Source: Thermoplasmata archaeon (lineage in GTDB: Archaea; Thermoplasmatota; DTKX01; VGTL01). Taken from it: 36,530 nt of DNA. This document shows positions 7,562 to 16,400 of the stretch, piece after piece. The stretch's first letter is position 1. Each line of letters begins with the position of its first letter. Where the stretch lies: contig JAWCLH010000029.1 of the NCBI GenBank assembly GCA_038851035.1, forward strand, positions 1-36,530, given 5' to 3'. The position numbers were made by a program, and so were the translations under genes. The notes under the pieces are model-generated. The model was not told the origin of the DNA and did no database searches. It saw only the letters and a program-made list of their open reading frames with translations.

Positions 7562-8626
7562 ATGAATTACCTGATTTTTTATTTTTCACCGAAACCATTA
7601 GATCCCGGAATCCCAATCCCCTGCGCAGTGCCCGATTACTTCCTAGTGGCTGTGAGCACGAGGCGCAACTTGGAACTCTGCCTCGAGCACTCCCACGCCG
7701 GCTTCCCCTCCACCTCGACGGGGCCGTGGCCGTTCGAGGACATATCGCCCGGGGACCAGCTGTCATTCCTCTACGGTGCGCGCGTCCGGAATATATACGA
7801 GGTGGTCTCCAAGGCCGCCTACACAGAGCCAGAGCGCCTCCCTCCCTCCTGGGAGCCGATTTATTTTCGGGGGATAAGCCGGTATGGAGGAAAGGAAGGA
7901 GCGGTCGCGCATTATTTCCCGTTCCGGCTTTTCCTGCGGCAGATTGGGGAGTTCGACGAGCCCATTATCCGGTCGGAGTTCGCGTATTTCGCCGAGGGGC
8001 TTCTCTGGAGAGGGGGCTATGGGAAGTCGCACTTCCAGGGCGACGAGCTCTCGAGGCAGAATGTGCTGCGTCTCGCCCATCCGGTAAGCGCTCCTGAGAA
8101 GCCAAAACTGGAGCTGAGCGCCCCCTCCTTCACCCCGCGCTATTCAAGAAACCGTGAAAGACCCGACGGGGTTTTTAAATTCGATGAGAAGCTCCTTCAG
8201 GCCGCAATAAGGCATCATCTGAAGAAGAATAGAGAAGCGATGAACTCATTGCTTAATTTAATCGGACTGAGCGACTGGCGCAACCGCGAGCTCGAGGTCC
8301 TCGGCGAGCGGGCGATCGCGCGCGGGTCCCCTGACCTCATTATTAAAGAGCGGAGCCTTGAGGCGCCCTCGCGGGAGGTCGTGGGCGAGGTCAAGCTGAA
8401 TTCCGCAAAAGTAGAAGATATAAACCAGCTCGCGAGCTATCTCGATGAGGTCGGGGACCGGGCCGTATCAGGTTTTATCGTATCCTCATCATTTCCGAAG
8501 GCAGTGATGAGCGAGCTAAGCCATTATCCTGAAATTCATCCGTTGATTTACGAGCATGCAGATTTCGGTGATAGGGGTCTGAGCTTCGAGGAAATAGTTG
8601 CGAGCATGAAACTGGCCGGCAGATGA
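7562..8626 (+). CDS. EVE/PUA-like domain fused to PD-(D/E)XK endonuclease
   Basis: 354 residues in two parts. Residues ~20-170 read like an EVE/YTH-type PUA fold: DYFLVAVSTRRNLELCLEH, the ISPGDQLSFLYG element, NIYEVVSKAAYTEPERLPPS (about 78-97), and a YFPFRL strand. Such domains flip out and read modified bases. After a linker (~175-205), the C-terminal part carries a PD-(D/E)XK core: SPDLI (Asp258), then GEVKL (Glu276, Lys278), then DINQLASYLDEVGD, resembling the NucS/DUF91-type nuclease arrangement. Together they suggest a modification-sensing or modification-sensitive DNA endonuclease. It lies beside a winged-helix gene and a DNA methyltransferase, which supports a role in restriction. It is probably leaderless. 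The fold assignment of each half is by eye; the nuclease motif is clearer than the EVE match. Confidence 0.72.
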   Translation: MNYLIFYFSPKPLDPGIPIPCAVPDYFLVAVSTRRNLELCLEHSHAGFPSTSTGPWPFEDISPGDQLSFLYGARVRNIYEVVSKAAYTEPERLPPSWEPIYFRGISRYGGKEGAVAHYFPFRLFLRQIGEFDEPIIRSEFAYFAEGLLWRGGYGKSHFQGDELSRQNVLRLAHPVSAPEKPKLELSAPSFTPRYSRNRERPDGVFKFDEKLLQAAIRHHLKKNREAMNSLLNLIGLSDWRNRELEVLGERAIARGSPDLIIKERSLEAPSREVVGEVKLNSAKVEDINQLASYLDEVGDRAVSGFIVSSSFPKAVMSELSHYPEIHPLIYEHADFGDRGLSFEEIVASMKLAGR

Positions 8627-8641
8627 TGCGAAGACTGGAAA

Positions 8642-8935
8642 TCACCTGGTGAGCAGGTTCAGTGCAGAAAGCGCCGTTTTTCCCTTCTCAGACAATATGA
8701 AAAGTCTGCCCTTCCTCGCCCCCGGCGTTATGTTCGTCACCAGCCCCATCCTCTCAAGGGACCTCAGCGCCCGACTCACCCTCGACCTCGCCACCGAGAG
8801 CTGCCGTGCGATCTCGGAGGGCGTGCCCGGTCCGGACCTGAGAACAGTCATAATCTGGAAGCGCAGGTATGACCTTGTGGCTCGAACGACCCAATCGTTG
8901 GCCCCGTTTCTTTCCACGATGCCGATCCGTATCAC
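8642..8935 (-). CDS. Winged-helix (ArsR/MarR-like) transcription regulator
   Basis: 97 residues. The winged helix covers ~25-85: YLRFQIMTVLRSGPGTPSEI, a recognition-helix region LSVARSRVSRALRSLERMGL, and the wing (GARKGRLFILSEKG). There is no ligand domain. It starts at GTG 8935 with GGAG directly upstream; the ATG at 8940 is followed immediately by TGA and cannot be the start. It lies between the EVE-nuclease (convergent) and the methyltransferase (divergent), with about 65 A/T-rich bases separating it from the latter. It most likely controls that shared promoter, like the controller proteins of many restriction-modification systems; this is inferred from position. Confidence 0.85.
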   Translation of the reverse strand: MIRIGIVERNGANDWVVRATRSYLRFQIMTVLRSGPGTPSEIARQLSVARSRVSRALRSLERMGLVTNITPGARKGRLFILSEKGKTALSALNLLTR

Positions 8936-8975
8936 TCCATACTTAAACTTAGTTACACTTTACTTATCGAATTTG
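8936..8975. promoter_or_regulatory. Divergent promoter/operator between wHTH and DNA methyltransferase
   Basis: An A/T-rich stretch made of repeated ACTTA/ACTT words, with an AACT-T-AGTT inverted repeat near 8946-8954, in an otherwise G/C-rich neighbourhood. It is the only space for both promoters and is a natural site for the winged-helix protein. No single TATA box stands out. Confidence 0.4.
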
Positions 8976-8999
8976 TGAACTATCTTTATCTTTCCAATC

Positions 9000-9956
9000 C
9001 TGATCATAATCGCTCCGGTCACCCTGCGCGAAGTCACCCACGCCGATTATCTCGCTTATGCGCGCGTTCATGGGGATATCCGAATTCAGGACCGCATCGG
9101 GCGGCAGCCGAGGCCAATCCCCATCGGCCGTGCCCATCATATTAAAGACCCCCAGCCCCGCAATTTCACCCTGGAGCCCTTCACAACCTGGTCCTTCCCG
9201 GACCGCGGGGAGTGGGCGACGCACCGCGGCAACTACCGCGGCAACTGGGCCCCCCAGATTCCGCGAAACCTCATCCTACGCTACACGAAACCCGGCGAGA
9301 TGGTTCTGGACCAGATGTGCGGCTCCGGAACGACGCTGGTCGAGGCCCGCCTCACCGGCCGCAATGCTATCGGCGTCGACATCCGCGAAGAGGCGATAAT
9401 GCTGACCCGAGACCGGCTGAGCTTCACCCTCCCCCGGACGCTCGACGACTCCCTCCCGCGGACAAAGCAGAGGACCTTCGTCGGCGACGCCCGCAATCTC
9501 GATAAGATAGATGACTGCTCAATTGATCTTATCGCCACCCACCCGCCCTATGCCAACATCATTCCATATTCGAAGGCGGTTCCCGGGGATCTCTCGATGG
9601 TCCACTCGATTGACGAGTTCGTGGGGCACATGAGGCTCGTCGCCCGAGAGTCCTTCCGGGTCTTGAAGCCGGATGGCTACTGCGGAATTCTCATTGGTGA
9701 CACCCGCAGGCACAGGCACTACGTCCCCATCGCCTACAGGACCCTCGGCGCCTTTCTCTCCGAGGGCTTCGTTCTACGTGAGGACATCATCAAGCACCAA
9801 TGGCAGTGCAAGTCCACGCCCTACTGGGTGAAGAAGTCGCTCCAGTGGAACTTTTTAATGATAATGCACGAGCACCTCTTCGTTTTCAGGAAGCCCGCGG
9901 AGGGCGAGGACACTAAAAAACTCAGGGATAGCATGGCATGGCAGGGCGTGGGGTAG
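9000..9956 (+). CDS. DNA methyltransferase, N4-cytosine/N6-adenine beta-like class
   Basis: S-adenosylmethionine motif I is MCGSGTTLVEA and the catalytic motif IV is THPPYANIIPYS (a TSPPY/DPPY-type loop); a later RVLKPDGYCGILIGD strand completes the fold. The frame is clearly coding well upstream of the first ATG (9300): REVTHADYLAYARVHGD (9030-9080), RGNWAPQIPRNLILRYTKPG (the standard run-up to motif I). It is open back to the TGA at 8976. No ATG, GTG or TTG occurs in frame between 8979 and 9300, so the start is non-canonical (CTG at 9000 is given as a marker) or was lost. If translation began at 9300, 218 residues with motif I would remain. Presumed to protect host DNA from, or mark it for, the neighbouring nuclease. 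The modified base and site are unknown. Confidence 0.8.
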   Translation: MIIIAPVTLREVTHADYLAYARVHGDIRIQDRIGRQPRPIPIGRAHHIKDPQPRNFTLEPFTTWSFPDRGEWATHRGNYRGNWAPQIPRNLILRYTKPGEMVLDQMCGSGTTLVEARLTGRNAIGVDIREEAIMLTRDRLSFTLPRTLDDSLPRTKQRTFVGDARNLDKIDDCSIDLIATHPPYANIIPYSKAVPGDLSMVHSIDEFVGHMRLVARESFRVLKPDGYCGILIGDTRRHRHYVPIAYRTLGAFLSEGFVLREDIIKHQWQCKSTPYWVKKSLQWNFLMIMHEHLFVFRKPAEGEDTKKLRDSMAWQGVG

Positions 9957-9962
9957 CCAGCT

Positions 9963-11285
9963 TCAAACCTCTCTCGGCACGTCTATCCTCATCCCCATCA
10001 TCGTCGGCGAGGGAATCAATATCTTCTTCCTCACGGCGAGCTGGACCATGTGCTCCCTGAAGGCCTGCGGCAGGTCCGCGATCATGGGCTCCCCGAACTT
10101 GCCGAGGTGGAGGGCGAGGTGGTAGCGCGTCTGGGAACTCCTCCTGAACGGAGGCAGGCGCCTGAGCGACTCCCTGAAAGCCCTCCAGGCCTCCTCCGGA
10201 TAGGGGTCGGAGGGGTCGTCGGGGTTGATGGCCTCCCAGCGGCCGGAGGCGGGCCAGTAGCAGGTGAGGGTTCCGACCTCTTCCTTTACGAGCGCTCCGG
10301 CCCCGAGTGCCCGCTCAATTATGCTCTTCGCCTGGAGCCCCCTCCCCGGAAAGAGCTCGCGTAGCTTTGCCCCGATTCTCTCCTCGGTTGGGTAGTGGTT
10401 CTCGCGCTTGAGCGCCTCGAGAGCAGCCTCGAGAGCGGTTCCATCCTCCCTAATGTCCGGAGCCCTCTCCGGAACCTGCTGCGGCGCCGGGGCCTTTGGC
10501 TCGACGGCGGGGGGCGTCTGTGCCTCGCCCTTCAGCGCCGATACCTCCTCGACGAGCTTTCGCGTGGCCTCGAGATAGAGAGGGGTAGTTCCGTGGAGCT
10601 TGACATACCCCTCCGTCTCCAGCGACCTCGCGAGCTCCTTAGGCCTTCGAAGGCCGAAGCGTCTGCAGAAGTCGCCGTCGAACTGGTTATGCAGGTAGCC
10701 CGCCACGCGGGAGAACGGAATTCTGGACCCCTCGTTGACGGCTGGCTCCAGTGAGGCGACGAAGCTGAAAAATGCCTCGAGCAGGTCCCGGCCGGCCTCC
10801 GGCAGACCCTGCGCAAGGGCCGCCTCCGCTCCCCCGTCCTCCTTCGAGTGGGTTTGTATCGTTTCTAGTGGGGGGCTGAATACGAGCTCGTCGATGTCAT
10901 GGAATGAGAAATGGACAAATGTTATCCTGGGCACCACGCCCTTTGCGCTCTTCACCGGAAATAGGTCATTGGTAAGAATATACACGGTCTCGCCCTGCTC
11001 CTGCCTCTTGAGCGCTAGCTGAATCAGGAAGTCGTCGGCCTCGCGCCCCGCAGGGGCCTGGGTCACAAGCCCGCTCTGAATCATTTCCTCGAGCCTCTCC
11101 GGCTCGTCAATCACGTGCCTGAGGCTCGCGTCCGCGACCACGCCCACGCGGAAGGGGTGCTTCCGGAGCTCCTCAAGCACCCTGGCGAGCAGGTGCATCC
11201 GCGGGCCCTTCAGCAGGCCCCCTCCGTAGGCGACGTTGCTGGCGTCGACCAAGACTATCGGCGGCTTCTCTGCGGACTCCGGCAA
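9963..11285 (-). CDS. NYN (PIN-like) ribonuclease domain protein with LOTUS-like domain
   Basis: 440 residues. Residues ~8-125 form a NYN/Zc3h12a-like nuclease: IVLVDASNVAYGGG (Asp14, Asn17), VVADASLRHVID (Asp52), AGREADDFLIQLA (Asp84/85) and ILTNDLFPV (Asn106, Asp107), the acidic set expected for metal-dependent RNA cleavage. Residues ~168-240 (IPFSRVAGYLHNQF, FGLRRPKELARSLETEGYV) resemble an OST-HTH/LOTUS winged helix, which binds RNA in NYN-LOTUS proteins. A Pro/Ala linker (~255-280) leads to a C-terminal helical region (~285-440) I cannot assign. The start is TTG at 11285 with GGAGGGG four bases upstream. A TATA box at 11315-11323 (minus) fits a leader of about ten bases. Likely a cytosolic RNA-turnover enzyme. 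Confidence 0.78.
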   Translation of the reverse strand: MPESAEKPPIVLVDASNVAYGGGLLKGPRMHLLARVLEELRKHPFRVGVVADASLRHVIDEPERLEEMIQSGLVTQAPAGREADDFLIQLALKRQEQGETVYILTNDLFPVKSAKGVVPRITFVHFSFHDIDELVFSPPLETIQTHSKEDGGAEAALAQGLPEAGRDLLEAFFSFVASLEPAVNEGSRIPFSRVAGYLHNQFDGDFCRRFGLRRPKELARSLETEGYVKLHGTTPLYLEATRKLVEEVSALKGEAQTPPAVEPKAPAPQQVPERAPDIREDGTALEAALEALKRENHYPTEERIGAKLRELFPGRGLQAKSIIERALGAGALVKEEVGTLTCYWPASGRWEAINPDDPSDPYPEEAWRAFRESLRRLPPFRRSSQTRYHLALHLGKFGEPMIADLPQAFREHMVQLAVRKKILIPSPTMMGMRIDVPREV

Positions 11286-11314
11286 TTTCCCCTCCGGGCG
11301 CCGATTGTCCGCGC

Positions 11315-11323
11315 TCTATATAA
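11315..11323 (-). promoter_or_regulatory. TATA box of the NYN-LOTUS gene
   Basis: TTATATAGA on the minus strand, about 34 bases before the TTG start at 11285. Confidence 0.5.
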
Positions 11324-11337
11324 CCATTCCCGCCGGG

Positions 11338-12351
11338 CTAGATGTCTGGAACGAGGGGGCTCCCGTGGACAGCGGTGTTGTAGACCACATACCAGACCAG
11401 AGGGAGGAGGGCTGTGAAGAGGGCGAGCCATATACCAAGAACGGGATACAGCGCCGCGGGCAGCGCGACCCATGTCAGCGCCTCGTGGTAGCCGTAGGCG
11501 CGGATTATCGCGCCCCTGTCGAATTTCTTAAAGCTTAGGAGGTGGTGGGCAGCTGGGTAGGACAGGGCGTTGAGGGCAATCACCGCCACCGCGACGGGGC
11601 TGAGGAGCCAGATGGGGTCCGTCAGGCCGACGGTGATGTGGACGAAATAGAGCAGGATGGCAGTCATGACGAACTTCATCAGCCACACGGACGCTTTAAA
11701 AAGGGTGGAGATGTAGAGCCTCTCCCCCTCGATTCTTACCCCCATCGCCGCCGCCATGTTCGATGGGTCGGTGGCGACGTCCTTCAGGCCTCCCTCCCAG
11801 TTCTGCATGAATCCGGACTGGAGCGCGAGGTAGGCCATTATGAAAAGATTGCAGTGCAGGTTCTCGAGGAACTTCCCCCCGATTATCGCGCCGTACCACA
11901 CCACCCCGGCGATTCCTATTGATATACATACGCCCCAGACATAGTGGGTCTTCCCGAAGAGGTTGTAGGCGCTGACGACGCCCATCACGAACACGAACAG
12001 CACGAGAAGGGCCCAGGGGTCGAGGCGGGACAGATAGATGCCCAGGAGAACGCAGGCCGTCAGGAGGGCTGCGTACATGGTCTTCGCATGCTTCATCGGC
12101 ACTCTAGTGCCAACAACCCTACTTGAGGTATACCTGACTTTCATATCGTAGTCGAAGTCGGTGATGTTGTTGTGGATGCTTGCGGCGCTGTTCAGGAGGA
12201 AGCCAAGGGCCATTGCCCCCAGAACGAAAAGATCGAGGCTGCCGTGCGATATCATTACGGGAAGCGCCAGCGCAAGCGAGGTCAGCATGGCGTTCTGCGG
12301 CCTGATGGCCTGGAAGTAGTCCCTCGCCGAAGCCCCGCGCTTCCTAGTCAC
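11338..12351 (-). CDS. UbiA-family prenyltransferase
   Basis: A polytopic membrane protein with about eight to nine hydrophobic segments. The two aspartate-rich UbiA motifs are present: NNITDFDYDMKVRYTSSRVV (first, N-x3-D-x-D-x2-D type) and GGLKDVATDPSN (second, DxxxD). It transfers a polyprenyl group to an acceptor in the membrane; in archaea candidates are geranylgeranylglyceryl-phosphate (lipid synthesis), a quinone ring or a tetrapyrrole. The acceptor cannot be told here. The frame is open to a TTG at 12477, but the first ~42 codons look non-coding. A TATA-like AATTAATTAG (12376-12385, minus) lies about 27 bases before the GTG at 12351, just ahead of the conserved SARDYFQAIRPQN, so a leaderless GTG start there is preferred. 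GTG at 12366 and 12399 are alternatives. Confidence 0.85.
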   Translation of the reverse strand: MTRKRGASARDYFQAIRPQNAMLTSLALALPVMISHGSLDLFVLGAMALGFLLNSAASIHNNITDFDYDMKVRYTSSRVVGTRVPMKHAKTMYAALLTACVLLGIYLSRLDPWALLVLFVFVMGVVSAYNLFGKTHYVWGVCISIGIAGVVWYGAIIGGKFLENLHCNLFIMAYLALQSGFMQNWEGGLKDVATDPSNMAAAMGVRIEGERLYISTLFKASVWLMKFVMTAILLYFVHITVGLTDPIWLLSPVAVAVIALNALSYPAAHHLLSFKKFDRGAIIRAYGYHEALTWVALPAALYPVLGIWLALFTALLPLVWYVVYNTAVHGSPLVPDI

Positions 12352-12523
12352 ATTTTTCCGAAGCACATCCTCCCTAATTAATTCTGGGGAAGGATTCACG
12401 AACTTCGTCGTGAAGCCCGTTGTTCTAGCCTTCCGAGGAATGCCGGGCGGGGAAACTCGTGGGCAACTCCTACCCAAGAAGAGAGACGAATCTCGTCCCG
12501 ACGCTCTCGGCCTGGCTCAATAA

Positions 12524-12532
12524 CTATAAATG
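12524..12532 (+). promoter_or_regulatory. TATA box of the arrestin-fold gene
   Basis: CTATAAATG with its centre 28 bases before the GTG at 12556, so the mRNA is expected to be leaderless or nearly so. Confidence 0.55.
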
Positions 12533-12555
12533 CATAGTGACCAAATAACCTGTGC

Positions 12556-13389
12556 GTGTCCCGCATCCGAATTCTGCCCGACAGGCAGGTCTTCATTCAG
12601 GGCGGGCCGGTCGAGGGCACCGTCCGGCTGGAGCTGGAGAGGCCCGCAAAACTCCAGGCCCTGACCCTGAGCCTCATGGGTGCGGAGATCGCCTCCGGCG
12701 AGAGGCCGGCGGGGAAGCACAGGCAAAAACCCGTGCGGACGCGTCTCCTCTTCGAGCGCGCCTGCCAGCTCGCGGGCGAGCATGAGCTTCTTCCGGGCAC
12801 CTATGAACACCGCTTCTCCTTTCCCCTCGAGCTCAACGGCCTCCCGAGCTATGAGGGTAAGCTTATCCATATCAGGTACACCCTCCACGCCCGCGCCTCG
12901 ATTCCCCTCTGGCCCGATATCTACGAGATGACGATCGTCACCGTCGCCCTCCCGCCCGGAGCGCGGGGACCGGACCCGGGGCCCATCCGCTTTTACTCGG
13001 ACGGCCATGAGGACGACTCAAAGCCCAGCTTCAGCGTCGAGCTCCCCCGGACTGTCTGGCGCGCTGGGGAGGAGCTGACGGGCAGAATAAGCATCATAAC
13101 GAGGGCCGGAAAAAGAATCAGGAAAGCCAGGGTGGCCCTCGCGCGCGTCGAAACGTCCACGGCCTCCGGAGAGCTCGAGACGGACACCACCCATGTCTCC
13201 ACCGCAGAGGTCCCCGGGGAGGCTCTTACTACTCTGGGCACGGACTTCGCCCTGGCCATCCCGCCCGACGCCACCCCTTCATACAGGGGCCTCTACTCCG
13301 AGCTGGTCTGGGGGGTGCTCGTGGAACTGGACGTCGCCCTTGGGTTCGACGTCAGGGGGGCTGAGTTCGTCACGGTGGTCGGGACCTAG
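12556..13389 (+). CDS. Arrestin-fold protein (arrestin/Spo0M-like)
   Basis: 277 residues, all beta, with no signal peptide. The N-terminal half follows the arrestin pattern: an initial strand with PGGxVEGTV-like turn (FIQGGPVEGTVRLELE), KLQALTLSLMGAEIA, then LLPGTYEHRFSFPLELNGLP, SYEGKLIHIRYTLHARA and WPDIYEMTIVTV. A second sandwich begins at about 155 (FSVELPRTVWRAGEELTGRI) and ends with a strand carrying VLVELDVALGFDV. In bacteria and archaea such proteins are cytosolic scaffolds of unclear partner. The GTG start fits the upstream TATA box; it is divergent from the UbiA gene. The function is not deducible from context. Confidence 0.75.
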   Translation: MSRIRILPDRQVFIQGGPVEGTVRLELERPAKLQALTLSLMGAEIASGERPAGKHRQKPVRTRLLFERACQLAGEHELLPGTYEHRFSFPLELNGLPSYEGKLIHIRYTLHARASIPLWPDIYEMTIVTVALPPGARGPDPGPIRFYSDGHEDDSKPSFSVELPRTVWRAGEELTGRISIITRAGKRIRKARVALARVETSTASGELETDTTHVSTAEVPGEALTTLGTDFALAIPPDATPSYRGLYSELVWGVLVELDVALGFDVRGAEFVTVVGT

Positions 13390-13472
13390 AGCCGGGGGCA
13401 CCCCGTGAATCGCTCCACAAATTATTAGATGGTCCCGCCGCATTTGCAGAAAGAGAGGAGCGGGGTGAGGAG

Positions 13473-16400
13473 ATGATGAGAGTATCCCGGCTGGTGTGGG
13501 CTCTGACACTTGCGACTCTGTTGCTTGCTTCAGGGCTCTGGCATCTCTCCCCGCCCGCCGCCGCCGAGGCCTGGATTCGGACCGACATGGGAACCCCCCC
13601 GGGCGGCAGCGTGCGGCTCAGGGGAGTGGCGGTTGGCGACGGGGACCGGGACGGAGCCAGCGAGGTCTATTTCACGGCGAGGCCCGGCGGTGGGCTCTAC
13701 CGGTACTCCTGGGACAGCCAGAGCTGGAGCTGGACTATCAAGAACGTCGCGGCTCCGGAGCTGAACGCCGACGCCGTCGGAATCGGCGATGGCGACGACG
13801 ACGGGAAGCTTGAACTCTACGCAACCGGTCTCATCCGGGGCGCTCCGCCGCTTCCGCGCGGCCGGATGGCCCTCTTCCAGCTCTACTACGACGGCTCCGG
13901 TTGGCACCAGGAGACTGTGGCGACCACAGCCTCCCCAGCCACGGGCAACGCCCTTGCAATCGGCGACGGGAACAACGACAGCAGGAAGGAGGTATTCAGC
14001 TGCGGCTCCGACGGCCATATCTACATGTACTACAAGAGCAACGAGTGGAACAGCCAGGACATCGGGAGCGCGGTACCGCCGCCCGGGCAGCCTGCGATCT
14101 CGATGGAGGGGCTGGCCGTGGGAGACGGGGACAACGACGGCTACCCGGAGGTCTACGGCTCCGCCGCGGACGGGAGGGTGTATCGGTTCAGCTACACGGG
14201 CTCAGCGTGGGTGAGGAGCGATGTGGGTGCGGGGGATACCTCCTCGCAGGGCTCCAGCATGGCCGCGCTCGCGATTGCGGACGCGGACGGTGACGGAAAG
14301 AACGAGGTCTATGGTGCGTCGTGGGCCAACGCGACGATATATATGTTCAAATACGACACCACAGCAGGAGCGTGGATAAGGACGGCCCTTGTCTCCCTCG
14401 GCAACATGGTCAACGCGCTCTGCCTCGCCGCCGGGGACGTCGACAGCGACGGCTTGGAGGAACTCTACGCCGGCGCAAGCAACAACCAGGTCTACAGGGT
14501 CTTCATAGACAGCGCCACGGGAAAATGGGCCTCGGCCTCCATAGGCTCGGGCAACGGCCCAGTCAGCGGGGTCGCGGTCGGGAGCGGCGCGGGCGTTCCC
14601 TCATCGGTCGAGGTCTACGCCGCATGCACCGATGGCCACGGTTACCAGTTCCTTCTGGACAGGTTCTCCCCGGCCAACCCGCGAGTCTGGAGCGATACCC
14701 ATCCCGAGCCCGGCAAGTGGTATCCGGCGAGCGTGGTCCATGTACTTTGGGAGGACGTGGGTCGGGACCCGAGCGGCATCGACGGCTACTCGATATCCTG
14801 GGACAACAACCCCGCGACGGTCCCGGACGCGGTGAAGGATTTTGAGGAGTCGGTGCACGACGCGACCAGCCCGGCGCTGAGCCCGGGGAAGTGGTACTTC
14901 CACATTCGGGCCCGAGACAACTCCCTGAACTGGAACGCCACCGCCACGCATTTCGGGCCCATATGCATCGGCACCGCCCCAGACACGGCCCCGCCAATAA
15001 TATCAAACGTGAGGGTAACGGGAATCAGTGACAGGCTGGCCGTGGTAAGCTGGAACACGAACGAGCCCTCGGACGGTCTCGTGGAATACGGCACCGACAC
15101 CGGCTACGGACTTTCCGTCTCGGACCCCGGATTTTTCCTGGAGCACAGTCTGACCCTCACCGGCCTGAGTCCCTCGACCTTATACCACTTCCGAGTGAGC
15201 TCGAGGGATGCGAGCGGCAACGGTCCCTCGTACAGCGAGGACATGACCTTCACGACCCTTGCCTCGCCCGACCTGACACCCCCGGTGATATCAAACGTCA
15301 AGGTCACGGGAATCACTGACAGGCTGGCGGTGGTGACATGGGAGACCGACGAACCCGCTGACAGCATGGTGGAGTGGGGCCCGACCCCGTCATACGGCGC
15401 ATCAACCTCGGATGTGAAGCTCGTCCTCCTCCACGAGCTGACCCTGAGCGGCCTGGAGCCCTCGACAATCTACCATTTCCGCGTGGGCTCCAAGGATACG
15501 AGCGGGAACGGGCCGTCTTACAGTGAGGATCTGAGCTTCACAACCCTCGCGTCGCCCGACACAGACCCGCCCCACATAATGAATTTGAGGGTCGAGGGTG
15601 TGACGGGGTCATCGGCGATCGTCCTCTGGGAGACCGACGAGCCCGCCGACAGCTTCGTGGAATACGGCCAGACATCGTCCTACGGCTTGAGCGCTGCGGA
15701 CAGGAGCTATGTTCTTGTCCACAGCGTGGCATTGCTGGGGCTCTCGCCGGGGGTCTCCTACCACCTGCGCGTCATATCCGCCGACCCGAGCGGGAACAAG
15801 GGCTACAGCGAGGACCTGAGCTTCAGGTCCAACGCCACGCCCTCGGCACCCGACACAACGCCGCCCGTGATATCGGGCCTGACGGTGAGCGGCGTCTCGG
15901 ACACGAGGGCCGTCGTCCTGTGGAGCACGGACGAGTTCGCCGACAGCGAGGTCGAGTACGGGACCGACACCGCGTACGGCCTCAGGGCGTCGGACCCATC
16001 GCTCACGACCATTCACAGCGTGGTCCTGCAGGGTCTGAAGCCCTCGACCGAGTACCACCTGAGGGTGAAGTCCACCGATGCGGCCGGGAACGGACCCGCA
16101 GTCAGTGGGGACGTGAGCTTCTGGACCGCGGGCAGTCCCGACACCACGGCGCCTATGATATCGGACATCAGGGTCGTAAACGTCACGTCAACCACTGCCA
16201 CAATCCTGTGGAGGACCAGCGAGCCCTCCAACAGCTTCGTAGAGTGGGGCAACAGCACGGCCTATGGCAGGAGCATCTTCTCAAGCCTCTATGTCCTCGA
16301 GCACGCCATCGTTCTGACAGGGCTGAAGCCCGGCACCCTCTACCATTTCAGGGTCTCGTCCACCGACCCGGCCGGGAACAAGGGGGGCCCGAGCGCGGAC

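Noticed and set aside
13530-14018. Minus-strand frame opposite the beta-propeller
   Set aside because: Mirror of the repeated calcium loops; no start signal and no recognisable domain.
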